A DNA stretch of 64,000 bases from the NCBI RefSeq assembly GCF_048128805.1, contig NC_136010.1:28321980-28385979 (forward strand), given 5' to 3'. The DNA is from Centroberyx gerrardi. Lineage: Eukaryota > Chordata > Actinopteri > Beryciformes > Berycidae. The position numbers were made by a program, and so were the translations under genes. Every line of letters starts with the position of its first letter. The first letter of the stretch is position 1. This document shows positions 1-19,059 of this stretch, piece after piece. The notes below the pieces were generated by a model that saw nothing but the letters and a program-made list of their open reading frames with translations, was not told where the DNA came from and searched no databases.

Positions 1-1
1 C

Positions 2-8381
<8,380 letters not shown>

Positions 8382-8854
8382 TCGTACTGTCCGTAACCTC
8401 TGTTGTTTACACTCATTCACATGCTTCACTAATTAATCCTGCGCAGATCCGAAATTAAGGCTGAATTTTTGAACACGCATTTGTAAACATACAGGAATCC
8501 TGTTCAGCAAAGAAAACCTGACCATGGGATTGTTTGTGTCATTCAGGCAAAATCCTGCAGAAGTTTGATTTCGGCATAATATTAGTTGTTAATAAATGTT
8601 GACCGTTTAATTTACCAGCTGTCTGAACCACATACAGGCCTGTGTAGGCTAATGGTGTTGACAGTTTTGATCCTGTTGGCACTTCCTGAGAGCATGCTAA
8701 AAATGACGTAAATTAAACGTTTATATAACATACACAAAATATGAATTTTTGTATACTTGTTTTTGTATTACTTCCAAAACCATGTCTTTTGATTAGTTTG
8801 TTTTTGTTTGTTTATAAACATAAAGCATTTCCATTTACCCTTTTAGCAGCAGGG

Positions 8855-8884
8855 AATAAAGTCTGAATGAGTCTTAAAAATAAA
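8855..8884 (+). terminator. lrrc47 poly(A) signals
   Basis: Two AATAAA hexamers lie at 8855-8860 and 8879-8884, about 480-500 bases after the lrrc47 stop codon. The stretch 8382-8884 is therefore read as the 3' untranslated region. No other feature is seen from 8885 to about 9600. Confidence 0.6.
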
Positions 8885-9629
8885 CTTTAACTTCAACAGC
8901 CAGAGGCACAGGTGGTTGTCATTCAATTATGTATTTCATATGGCACATACAGTGGTTTACAATTTTTTTCCCAAATATGAATTCCTAAAAGTGGTCATTC
9001 TTGAGTTCCTCATTTTTAGTTTTTTTTATTTAGTCTCTATCTTTGGTGCTAAACGTTCATTGCTGTGGTGTTTCTGCACTGCACTTGAGATGACCTGTCA
9101 ATCAGTGTGTCCAGTACTGTGTAGTCTTTCTTCTTGGATTTTCTGTTCCTGAAGTTTGAGTTTCTGTGGGTGGCGCTCTTTTCTTTGTCTGTTTGCTGCT
9201 CATGCTAACTACCCAGTTCTTCTTCTATTTATTCCAAACAAACCAGAAAGTAAAACGCATCACTTTCACGGGACAGAGCTACCAGACACCAGGTGTTTAG
9301 AACAGCAAATGGAAAAGCTTTTATGAACTGACTATGCGTTGAATCACTATTGTGTTATAGCAATCGTAAACAGAGAGTAGCAAAACAGACGTTTATTTCT
9401 ATGATAAATGTCATGCATTAGTATGTAAAGGCTTACATTAATATGAAAGACTTGCAAAAGGTTTCATTTGGAGGTTGTGTGTCCAGGATGCGTGGCTCTT
9501 TGTCAACTGTGAAAGAGCTTGGGTATTCAAAGGTAAACTAGAAAGCGCATGGGTACTGTTACAGATCGAGTGACTGCTCAGGGTTGTGTGTGCGTGTGTG
9601 CGAGGGAGGCGTCTCGAAGAGACGGGCAG

Positions 9630-9637
9630 TATAAAAG
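9630..9637 (+). promoter_or_regulatory. TATA box of the unknown single-exon gene
   Basis: TATAAAAG lies 107 bases before the ATG at 9737. With the usual spacing of about 25-30 bases, transcription would start near 9660, giving a 5' untranslated leader of about 75 bases and no need for an intron. The placement is inferred from sequence only. Confidence 0.55.
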
Positions 9638-9736
9638 AAAGTTGCCGGTCAAGCGTGTCCGTCTGCGTCAAAGATGGATTAGTTTGCCTGACAGAAGATG
9701 CACGTTTTCATTTAAAAGCAACAACCTGTCGGAGCT

Positions 9737-10726
9737 ATGAAAAGTACACACAGAGTACTTCAGAATAAGCAAGCTTGGTCAGAATCAAACAGGAATTGGA
9801 GGTTCAGCCGATGGGGATTGAACGTCACTGAGAGGAAAAGTCAGTGCTTGGAGATTAACGTCCAACGGATTGACAGGCTGAGCATTGCGAACGTCAAGAC
9901 CGCACGAACATCCGCAAACTTTCAACCAGCTGCAAAGTCAGCCAACCCTGCACACCTGGTTCGGTCAAGACACTTCATGGTTCAGACTAAACCGAGACCA
10001 GTTTCTACTGCTTCAGTCCACCACGACATCCCGTTACCACCTATCAGTGGATCAAGAATCATCTCTGGCAAAGCGGAGCGCACTTCTGTACCATTACACA
10101 CCGAGCGGTCAACCTTAACAAATGGAAGCAATACCCAACTATTAGTTTCTAGTGTGATGAAAGAAAATACAGTGTTTCATGTGTCGGTTGCCTGGTGTGG
10201 GAAAGGACTTCAGAGGTCTAATAAATCAAATAAAATCAGTGGTGCTCTTGCAGCACGAAACAATGCGGTCATCCAGCATTCAGAGACTTGCCCTAGACTT
10301 GTAAAAAGGCCTTTTGATGCCCAGCCATCTGTGACATTGACTCCAGCACCGGTGGACCCTACAATAAGTCAAAAGAAGAATGACACTAGTGACCCCAGTG
10401 CCAATGACAGCGGTGTGATGATGCCAGTCGGGATTAAACGCGACGCCAGTCTCTGTGAAGCAAGGCAACAAAGAAATTTGTGCTCCGATGATTCGGCTAT
10501 TGAAACAGAATCTCAGTGCTCAGAAGACAAAGGGCGTCCAAAGACTGGCAGAGGCTCGCTTTGCCTTAATGAGGACGATGAGTACTACACGGACCAGAGG
10601 ATCGCAGAATGGGTCCTGGAAGTCAACTCCAGTCTCTTCTCCACGTCAAATGATGAGCTGAACAGCTCAAATCCTGCAGAGGAGCAAGACGTGGCTACCA
10701 TAAAGATAATCTACAACGGAGATTGA
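9737..10726 (+). CDS. Uncharacterised intronless protein, 329 aa
   Basis: An uninterrupted reading frame of 329 codons that I do not recognise. It has no signal peptide or membrane segment. The first two thirds are basic and rich in Ser, Asn, Thr and Arg and look disordered. The C-terminal quarter is acidic, with CSDDSAIETESQCSEDK, then EDDEYYTDQRIAEWVLEV, which could form an amphipathic helix, and a tail ending IKIIYNGD. The acidic SDDSAIETES stretch resembles a casein-kinase or degron-like motif, but that is speculation. A TATA box upstream and the absence of splice sites suggest a compact single-exon gene. It sits between the converging lrrc47 and smim1, where I recall no human gene. A possible ATTAAA poly(A) signal is at 11052-11057. 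It may be a lineage-specific gene or one derived from a retrocopy; spurious coding is unlikely at this length. Confidence 0.65.
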   Translation: MKSTHRVLQNKQAWSESNRNWRFSRWGLNVTERKSQCLEINVQRIDRLSIANVKTARTSANFQPAAKSANPAHLVRSRHFMVQTKPRPVSTASVHHDIPLPPISGSRIISGKAERTSVPLHTERSTLTNGSNTQLLVSSVMKENTVFHVSVAWCGKGLQRSNKSNKISGALAARNNAVIQHSETCPRLVKRPFDAQPSVTLTPAPVDPTISQKKNDTSDPSANDSGVMMPVGIKRDASLCEARQQRNLCSDDSAIETESQCSEDKGRPKTGRGSLCLNEDDEYYTDQRIAEWVLEVNSSLFSTSNDELNSSNPAEEQDVATIKIIYNGD

Positions 10727-11032
10727 TTAGATAGATGTTTTTGCTGTCACAATATTGAATGTATGTACATTAGGCATAGCATCACATCATTGGAATGTAA
10801 TTCAAATAGCGGATATAAATGTATTTACACCAATATAATCATACAATCAACTTTATTTGCATATTTTTATGCCATAATATCATATTGGTTGTAATATTAT
10901 TTCCTTCTTTCCAGTACAATCCCCGGCCTTGAAGAGCACCTCTGGTTGTTTGGATACTTTAAGCACTCCTATTACCTTTCTGCTTTGAAATTCAATCTAG
11001 ACATCACTGAGGCACGGTTGTAATAGCCCAGT

Positions 11033-11038
11033 TTTATT
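11033..11038 (-). terminator. smim1 poly(A) signal
   Basis: AATAAA on the minus strand (TTTATT on plus), about 360 bases after the smim1 stop codon. Confidence 0.6.
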
Positions 11039-11398
11039 GAGACAACAAAAGATTAAACACAGAATAGAGATTCCATATAGATTATTTACATACTCTTACA
11101 AACATTATTTCCAATATTCTTGCATCAAAAAAAATGATGATTTCACCAGAAATTCAGACCCTACACTTGGTCCCTGTGATGTACCATGCTAATTTTGAAT
11201 CCATCGTTTTAAAACAACTTATTGACCATTTCTCTTAAAACTTTAATTATCTGCCTGACTTCTGAAACACAGTGGATTTGACTTCCCTTCAGCATTAAAA
11301 ATGCTTCATTTGTGACTGCTGACGTCAAAAAGCATGGCCTTTTGGTTCATCCAGAACGTCCATATGCAAGCTCTTTCCTTCCTGGCTGGACTCCACAG

Positions 11399-12499
11399 TC
11401 AGCACTTATGGACGTAGTATCCAGTGACGTATCCTATGATGTAAATGGACACCAGTGCAGCCAAAGCTCCTGCCGCCTTCACCACTACTCCGGTGTTGCC
11501 AGTACACACTCTGTGGTAGAGCCTTTAAAAGCAAGAAAAGGAGAGGCAGAGTCAGGTCAAACATCTTAAGGACAGACCAATGTTATTCTGATATTACATA
11601 ATGCCCCTGTTTCACCATGTTATCACTACTGTTGTGAAATGGCTGTAGAAGTCTTACAAAGCCTGCCAATACTCTTATTTTGCATTTTACTTACATTTGT
11701 TTTTTTAAGACTGATACTGAAATTTTGTGCTGTGACCCTTTTCATACCAGACAAATTCAGAGTATTTAGTGTTTCCCCCAGAATTGTATCTGTCAGGGTG
11801 GAAAAGCCTCTGAAACAACATTTAGACCTTAATGGGACACTAAAACTCTCCATTGAAAGCCAGGATAATGATGATAATAACATATTCATACTGTTGTGGA
11901 ATCCATTAGAATCAGTTCAGGTTAAGGGCTTCCCATAGACAACCAGTGTAGCATTGATCAATTCTGCAATAAATATGTAATCAAACAAACTGGAAGAGCT
12001 AGAGGAAGTTCCAGAGAAAAAGGATGTCAGGGATGCTCTTCTTGCCCTGTATGCCACCGCAGCCCTAGCAGCTAAAAAAATGGATGGATGGGTGGATGGA
12101 TGAATCAAACTGCATCATATCCATCATATCAGAGGTAGATGACACTTGCTGGATTTTTAATAAAAACCCAATGTCGACCCACTGGCACAATGTGGACTCT
12201 GCAAGCTCCATCACCATGTGTCCTAAAATTCAAGAACTCTTTTCTTTGTACCCAAGTTCCCCACCTGTTGTGTGTTAAGTGTACTTCACCCAAATCTTCC
12301 TACAGCTATAGTAGATTGCTCATCAGCAGCCTCAGAAAATTCTCAACGAGATGAAGACTTTCTTTGATCTTTCCATCTTTTTGTCAGGCCGTGTCTTGTC
12401 TTACCTCATCACACCGGACTGCGGCGCAGCCACGTCCATGTTGATGTTGTCCTCATTCCAACGGTCGTATTGCACGCTGCCAGCACCGTCTGCGTCCAT
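11399..12499 (-). CDS. smim1: Small integral membrane protein 1 (Vel antigen homologue)
   Basis: Two coding exons on the minus strand: 12499-12405 (start codon to donor GTAAGA) and 11522-11399 (acceptor TTTAAAG to TGA). Phases fit, giving 72 residues (78 in human). Exon 1 begins MDADGAGSVQYDRWNED, matching the human SHVHYSRWEDG region. Exon 2 gives RLYHRVCTG followed by a single hydrophobic segment of about 20 residues (positions 46-66) and the diagnostic tail GYVTGYYVHKC, against human GYLTGYYVHKCK. In human this is a small red-cell membrane protein whose absence gives the Vel-negative blood type. The intron contains a GATATCGG MITE with a LINE tail inserted in it. A non-coding 5' exon may end at 13068. 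It converges on the unknown gene and lrrc47. Confidence 0.93.
11765..12170 (+). mobile_element. GATATCGG-family MITE with nested LINE tail
   Basis: A plus-orientation copy beginning near GTTTCCCCCAGAATT, with the common block CAGGGTGGAAAAGCCTCTG. It is split at about 11991 by a roughly 115-base insertion and resumes at about 12105 with ATCAAACTGCATCATATCC. Confidence 0.7.
11991..12106 (+). mobile_element. LINE 3' tail with (GGAT)n end
   Basis: The sequence GGAAGAGCTAGAGGAAG through GCAGCCCTAGCAGC and ending in ATGGATGGATGG-type repeats is a 5'-truncated fish LINE tail. The flanks repeat AATCAAAC, consistent with a target-site duplication, so it inserted into the surrounding MITE after that element was in place. 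Confidence 0.6.
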
Positions 12500-12642
12500 G
12501 TGGGAAGCCGTTCCTCTCCTCAAGAGGTTTATCTGCTGCAATCACCGTTCACTCACTCGTTCCCTACTCAGCCTGGAGAGATATCGATTGTGCAATATCA
12601 CCATGAGTAGGAATATTTTGTCAGCGTGCAACAAAATGTCTG

Positions 12643-12853
12643 GTAACACTTTACCTGAACTGGTGCTTAGAACTTTTATCATGCTCATCATTATTATAAT
12701 CAAAGCATGGTATAACAATGTACAAAGAATGTACTTTATGGGGCAACTGTATAGTTAATAATGATATTGGATGTAATTTTCTGATGTTTGTCTAATGATT
12801 ATACTGTAAGAAAAGTTTATCTATCACATTGCACCTCAAGTAAGGTGTCACCT
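12643..12853. mobile_element. MITE, AACACTTTAC family
   Basis: Starts TAACACTTTACCTGAAC and ends CACCTCAAGTAAGGTGTC, the same family as the copy at 3624-3894. It lies upstream of the smim1 coding exon. Confidence 0.55.
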
Positions 12854-13067
12854 CATGTTTTCCACTTATTACACATATGACATTCAATTTCTTATGTGCA
12901 AATAAATCATTTCAATGTCTTTTTGAAATTTATATTCGTTAATCAACTCCTAAATCAGACCATATGATTGAAAATAATCAGATTCACAAGGCAGTGATTT
13001 GTGGAATGCCACTTAGTCAAAGCAATGTTCAGTTTATATCATCACACGAAACTCAAGTTGTGCTCAC

Positions 13068-13150
13068 CTGTACCGGTCTGAAAAGAGTGATGGCCTGCCA
13101 AGAATGCGCTGCTTTCCAGGGCTTTTAAGACAAACTGTGGCTGAGAGAGC
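13068..13150 (-). other. Possible 5' untranslated exon of smim1
   Basis: On the minus strand a good donor, CAG|GTGAGC, ends a candidate exon at 13068, about 570 bases upstream of the coding exon. A TGATAA motif (GATA-factor type) lies near 13275. The exon's 5' edge is a guess. Confidence 0.3.
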
Positions 13151-13716
13151 CAAGCCTCTTGCTCTATATGAAACCTTGGGCATAGTTCAAATGTTCATTG
13201 AGGTCATCGCGTCATAAATCCACTGGTTGTATTCCAGTTCCTCTATTAAGCCTCCTTATATGACTCTTTCTCAGTGATAAAGAGCAATTCAAGCTCTCAG
13301 TGCTTAGGTTAGTCTCCGGTTTCGACAGATCCTGTGCAGATAGCAGAACAGCCAATCCTGTGCATTAAATGAAACCACATCTCTCCGAGGCCAGAGGAGA
13401 AAAAAGTGAAACAATCTCTCTGTGTTTATTCTGAACTGGAATTATTCAATGTCCCAAGGCCCATTGCAAAGGTAAATGTGCTTTGTTGTCAGTTTTGTTT
13501 CATGATGATTTGGCCTGACCACTAAACTTTGCCAAATCTTGAATGTTAAAAGGGTGAGAGCAGGTATGTTATTGGAGTTTTCAAGTGGGTTCCTATACTA
13601 TCACAAATGTTTGGTTGAATTAGACCCAGAACACCTCCAGAAGGACCAACAGGAGGTTCTGGTGTTCTAGATACGCCTCCCATGCTGCACTATACTCAGC
13701 TACCTGCATCTACACT
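13151..13716. other. Intergenic stretch, nothing recognised
   Basis: No open frame of note, RNA gene or clear repeat boundary was seen here, upstream of smim1. Confidence 0.5.
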
Positions 13717-14883
13717 TAAAGGATAAGGCTGGCGTTTTTTAATGCATTTCTTACCGTGACATTTGTTGAAAATGTCACGGGTTCAAGGTTGGCGGACTCT
13801 AAGGCAGAGACACAACACAAGGAGGCAGCAGGACAGTTCAAATAAAGATTTATTTGAGGGTAGGGTAAGAGGACGAGGCTGGCCTGGAGAGTGGAGGAGT
13901 CCGGGCTTGACAGCTGACTGACGAGGCGGCAGACTGGACGAAGGGCTGACAGGTTTCCAGAGCTGGAGCAGGCAGCAGGAGTCAGGACAGGATCTGGACA
14001 AAGAGGCAAGAGTGAGTCTAGGTAAAATGCAGGACGGGACTGCAAACAGACTAAACGGCTAGAAGGTGACTAACAGAGTGAACTGAGTCGACAATCTGGC
14101 GATGAGTGGATGAAGAGCCGGGGTAGATACTGTGGCTGATGAGATGATGAACAGCAGGTGAGCAGACTGGTAATGAGCTGATAGCAGACTGGTGTGTGGA
14201 ACGAGCTGAGCCGGGAGCCAGGGGCAGGAGGTAGGGAGACCATGCCCACGCCAAGACACAAACAAAACATAGAGAGAGACAGACAGGGGGAAACACTGGG
14301 AACACAGGGAGTATGGCCACGGCTGTAACAACAAATACTATGAAAATAAAATCAACAATGCGTTTGCTCTATTCCCATTACTTTCCGACTCCTCACGCTC
14401 CTTTTTAGCCTTTAAACCGGAAGTCATTGGCTCCAATTGTAAGCTAAAAACCTTTAAATACAGACATAGTTTCAATTTTAAAAATCGCTAACTGTTACCA
14501 TCAGGCTATTGTAGTTATTACCAAATCAAATTCAAATGGGAACAAATTCTTCATTGCGACGGGGACTATTTTCGGTGCTACGGAACTACTTTCCTGAGAT
14601 GGAAAACGTGTTTGCGGTCGGCTTATTAAGTTGTTTGAGGAAAAAGTCGGCTGGCCCGGTGCATCGCAATGATGAAATATGCTGCCAGAGCAACGGCATG
14701 GCTCTGTGACGTGTTTTTAACCGTTTTTTTTAATACAATGGAGTTCTATGGCTACTGGGACATGGCTTCATTGGGCACCGGCTACATGGACGAGACAAAA
14801 CAAATTCATTGCTGATTTTGTTATTTTCATAGGATTTGTTGACGGTAAGATATGCATTAAAAAACACCAGCCTCATCCTTTAA
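13717..14883. mobile_element. TTAA-flanked MITE, split by a solo LTR
   Basis: TTAA occurs at both ends (13717-13720 and 14880-14883). About 40 bases of inverted terminal sequence follow: AGGATAAGGCTGGCGTTTTT on the left against the reverse complement of AAACACCAGCCTCATCCT on the right. TTAA duplication is typical of piggyBac-like elements, but the termini are not the canonical CCC, so the superfamily is uncertain. The left terminal repeat is interrupted by the LTR at 13773-14330. Confidence 0.65.
13773..14330 (-). mobile_element. Solo LTR, Gypsy-like fossil
   Basis: Read on the minus strand, this 558-base unit begins TGTTACAGCC and ends CCCGTGACA, the TG...CA form of an LTR. An AATAAA signal lies in its last sixth (about 13849 on the plus strand). 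No internal region or second LTR is present, so it is a solo LTR. It is younger than the MITE it sits in. No clean target duplication was found. Confidence 0.55.
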
Positions 14884-15042
14884 CCCTATAGTTAACATTA
14901 CACCCTTTACTTTCTAACCTCGATACTGGTCTCAACAGCAATACGCAAATGGGACAACTGACCTTGCTAGCTTGATGCAGCAGTTCAGAAACCAAACTAT
15001 ATCAGCAAACAGTAAAGTCAGCTCTGATCTTCTCATGGGTGC

Positions 15043-15582
15043 TTAATAGTGTGCTTCGTGCAGCATTGTTAAACATCAATATATGATTGTCAAATTGATT
15101 GTGTAACCTCAGTATAATTACCGTAAAGACATGAGGCCATAGTCGAGACGACTGGTAGCCTCTATCTCACACCAGTGGTATTGTTAGTGCTAGTGTTTCT
15201 CAAAATTAAAACCACATTTCCCATAAACCCTGTGGCTTCCTGTCGCAAATAAAATCTTTGTGTCCTAGATCAAAGGCTTTCTCTTTTCCTTTACTGAATT
15301 TAGTAAGTAATTTTCCGCCATCTGCTGTGGCCAGAAACTCAAAAGCTTTAGCTCTGTTTGCTCTGGAAAACAGCGCCCTCGTCTTGTTTTGTGCCGTAAA
15401 GCAATCCAGCAGATTTCCCACCAAATCCAACATTGCACACAATGTCAAACAGTGTAGAAGCTGGTAGAGGCTGAGAGTCTTCTCAGCAATGGTCTCATTT
15501 GTTTACAGGAATTATAATAATGTCTCAAAATTAATGTGATAATGATTTATTGATGTTAAAATGCTACATGTAGCACCTTTAA
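15043..15582. mobile_element. TTAA-flanked MITE with CTACATGTAGCACC ends
   Basis: The right end reads GCTACATGTAGCACC before TTAA (15579-15582). The left end near 15043 (TTAA) has the inverted counterpart GTGCAGCATTGTTAAACATCAATA. About 60 bases of diverged terminal repeat can be followed. No coding capacity. Confidence 0.55.
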
Positions 15583-15996
15583 ACAGGAAAAAAATCAGAT
15601 TCCATGTGGTTTCTCCATGTTTACACAGATTATAAAGGCTGTCTTTACATCTGGCATTAACATCAACTTCTATGTGTTTTCAGTTGGTTTAAACAGTCAA
15701 GAGAAATTATTTCTGTGCTAAACAACAGATTTAATACTGTGTATATATAGCCTGTTACACCAATGATGGAGGAAGGGGTTAAAGCCAGGTCCAGGTCCAG
15801 GGCTTGGGGCTTCACTGGGGGCAGGGCAACCTTGGGCCCCAAGTTGGCCAGAGGGTGACAGAGACCAGGGAGATGTGGCCAGTACTCGTCTCCTCCATGT
15901 TTGCTGGCTTGTAGCTCTGGACCTGCCAGTTCTGATGTTGTGCACCGCTGCCCTCTCATGGACAATCAAACCTATGACACTGAACACCAGGTGAGA
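15583..15996. other. Intergenic stretch with a GC-richer block
   Basis: Positions 15770-15965 are richer in GC than their surroundings and include imperfect CCAGGTCCAGGTCC repeats. Open frames on the minus strand look like chance products. Function not recognised. Confidence 0.4.
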
Positions 15997-16004
15997 ATCT
16001 AGAT

Positions 16005-16524
16005 CAGGGGTGCTCAATACGTCGATCGCGATCTACCAGTCGATCGCAAAAGTGTATTGGTAGATCGCATGACATTAAAAAAATAGACGTCTATTTTTTT
16101 TTTTGATTGACATACAGGGCAGCCAGTCAGATGACAACTAAATTTTTCTGACCTTTAGGTCACCGCGCATGCGCAAAAAGGCGCTAAGTGCAGCAAAACC
16201 TAACAAGCTAGTCAGCGAGTTATCTCCAATTTTAAGCCCTCGCTTTTTTCTTTAAAACTAAAGAAAGCTTATGACCATCAAAAATGAGTGGGGTTGCTGG
16301 ACCAAGTAAGAAGACAAAAACATATCACTTTCATATGGAATGGGAGGTGGACTTTTTTTTCACGATGTCATTTTCCAAGTGCGTTTGCCTCATCTGCCAG
16401 TCTACCATCGCAATACCATATATTTGAAAATAATTCTATGTTTTGCATTTTTGTAGTGGGTAGATCTTTGTGACTTGGTCATTTTATAAGTAGCTCGCAT
16501 GCTGAAAAAGTGTGAGCACCCCTG
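16005..16524 (+). mobile_element. hAT deletion derivative (ZBED-type)
   Basis: Terminal inverted repeats are CAGGGGTGCTCA and TGAGCACCCCTG. An exact 8-base duplication, ATCTAGAT, flanks it at 15997-16004 and 16525-16532. A short frame starting at 16284 reads MSGVAGPSKKTKTYHFHMEW and then C-V-C-L-I-C, the start of a BED-finger hAT transposase. The rest of the gene is gone, so it is non-autonomous. Confidence 0.85.
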
Positions 16525-16694
16525 ATCTAGATCAACTTCTTCCTAGGAGCACATCTTACATACAACACATACATACACAACACTATTATTAAAGGAGCTC
16601 AATCTTTTACTGAGCTACTGAGATGTCTAAACCAGGAGTGACCTGGTTGACGCGCTTTGCTAATTTGATGTTATCATACGCTATCGTTTGTGTG

Positions 16695-17008
16695 TGTTGC
16701 GTTCAGTACGGAATCTGCAGGCTGTTCTTCAATTGCAAATCACGATCTCTTTATTGTTTCCATCGTGCATAAGTGTGAATACAGTCCATTTTCCTGTTTC
16801 CATCGAAAACCAAAAAACACCGCTCATAGCATGACAAAACAAACTTAGCGCCACAGCGGTCAAAAACCCTTTGCCCTTCCGGGTTCAAACACCTGACGAC
16901 AACAGTGAATATACCTGAGCTCTAGATAATAACACAGCGACACCCAGTGTACACACAGTAAATGGCAATTCAATTCTGGTTATTTCAACAACATATTTGG
17001 CTCCTACA
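16695..17008 (-). mobile_element. Candidate solo LTR fossil
   Basis: On the minus strand a 314-base unit begins TGTAGGAGCC and ends CTGAACGCAACA, with an AATAAA signal before its end. No internal region is present and the flanking duplication is not clear, so the family is uncertain. Confidence 0.4.
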
Positions 17009-18163
17009 ACTATATATGCCTAAATTACATATTAATATTATAACAACAGACAAGTATGCGGTGGAACAACACAGCATCCTTATCCTACATTACCATGGAA
17101 ACTAGACTGGGGAGTAACTGAATCCATGTAAAACTATTACATGGCTACTGTTAAAGTTACTGTAGAAATGACTGTAAAGAAATCAGATACTTCGGAAATT
17201 AGTACAGACAATAACGAATAAGTAATTACAATACTATGAGTGTGTACATTTAGGTGTGGGTTGCCCCAATGGGAATCAAACTAATGTACCCAGGTAGTGC
17301 TATAGTGCTATAGGGGAGAGTAGGGCTAGTTGCCATATTGATTTCGGGGCATGCTTTCATAACTATCGAAATTTATTTGAGGTTTTTTTTTGTTAGAAAT
17401 AGCTTTACATTCATTCTTTTCTGAATAAATACGATGTTGGTACTTGAAGCCACTAACCTTTGGCTTGTGCAGCAAGTGGTCTCACTACTGGCCCAGCCTC
17501 ACATACAGCTACAAAGGCTACATAGGCAGATTACTATTATTACTGTTTTCTTTAATAAATAAAGGTAAATTTGACCCACAACAATACAGGGCATCTCATT
17601 ACAAATGTAAAAAAAAAAAAAGCAAGCATGTCTATCTCAATAATCATGTTTCGTTGCACTCATAACGTATCAGAAAATATTTCTATTCGGATTGGAGCCC
17701 ACCTGCTAAATATGGTTGCATTAGGACTTGGGTTTCTGAGTTGCAGACACTTTTAGCGGAGAAACGACTAATTGACAATATTAAAGTCCTATAACTAAGG
17801 ATGGGCTCATAACTTGGGGAGCGAGTTGCATCAAATCAGTTGAAAATGGAAATATTAACTGAAAGGTCACAGAATTTTCCTCTTTTCAAACCGAGAAACA
17901 AAAATGAGAAAATTAGAGAAAAGAAAGGGGGCAACAAATTTTAGAATATTGTAGCCTACTAAAGTTTCCATTTTTCTATTTTAGATTTTGAATTAGAATA
18001 TTAAACTGATAAGTGTCACATGGACACTGAACAATCTTACAGTTTTTTTAATCTATTTTATTTTTAAACGTGACCAAAATTATCTGCAAGCTTTGTTGTC
18101 TGAATACGCTGTAGAAAACATACTTTTAGAAAATTTGACCACACCACTTTTTCTTTTTCAGTC
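17009..18163. other. Intergenic stretch, nothing recognised
   Basis: AT-rich sequence with only short open frames and no clear repeat ends. Confidence 0.5.
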
Positions 18164-18169
18164 CTCTAT

Positions 18170-18805
18170 TACGGCAGTGTATTGATGTCACAGTGAAAAA
18201 AAATCGGCTCAGTATCTCGTTATAACAAGATTTTTTTTTCTCGTTATAACGAGATCTTTTTCTCGTTATAACAAGATATTTTCATGTTATGACATCTTTT
18301 CTCGTTATTACGACATACCAACTTATCTCATTATAACGAGAAACTTTTCTCGTTATAACGAGATACCAAGAAACTTTCAAATGTTGTTATAATGAGAAAA
18401 AGATCTATAACCTAATGAGAAAACAGCCTATGGACATCGGAGAAATTGAGAATGGCTTGTTTACACGATTTAATCAAGTTGACTCAGACTCATGGAATGA
18501 GTCAGCAACAACAATCAGACTCACTCAACTCATCCTGACTCAGACACAATCAAGTTGATATCTCGGTATAATGAGAAAAGTTTCTCGTTATAACGAGATA
18601 TGTTGGTATGTCATTATAACGAGAAACGTTTCTCGTTATGAGATAAGTTGGTATGTCGTAATAACAAGAAAAAATGTCATTGATGTCAGTGAAAATATCT
18701 TGTTATAACGAGAAAAAGATATTGTTATAACGAGAAAAGTTTCTCGTTATAACGAGATACTGAGCCTATATTTTTTTCCCACTGTGACATCAATACGCTG
18801 CCGTA
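18170..18805. mobile_element. Palindrome-rich MITE (CTCGTTATAACGAG units)
   Basis: Long terminal inverted repeats start TACGGCAGTGTATTGATG on the left and mirror CATCAATACGCTGCCGTA on the right. A 6-base CTCTAT duplication flanks the element (18164-18169 and 18806-18811). The interior contains about ten copies or near copies of the self-complementary unit CTCGTTATAACGAG, separated by short spacers, around a core (18420-18560) without them. No coding capacity. Confidence 0.8.
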
Positions 18806-19059
18806 CTCTATATCCAGTGACTGAGTGGTAAATGAAAAGGTGGGTAAACTTTGACTTCCAGTCGGTGAACATCATCAGGCAAAGCACCGTCAATAGGCTA
18901 TAAAATAGAGCCGCAAGCGCCGATTGCGGGGTCCAAGCACAATTTGAAAAGACAGACAGACAAATCATTACAGACAGTAGACAGACACACACAGACACAC
19001 ACAGACACACACAAGTTGTGAAGATCAGACACACAGTCTGTTAGTCAAGGCAATTTAAA

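Noticed and set aside
14051-14334. Overlapping minus-strand frames of about 90 codons as a gene
   Set aside because: They lie wholly within the solo LTR and resemble no protein.
18170-18805. CRISPR-like array from the repeated CTCGTTATAACGAG units
   Set aside because: This is a vertebrate genome, spacing is irregular, and the block has terminal inverted repeats and a target duplication, so it is a transposon.
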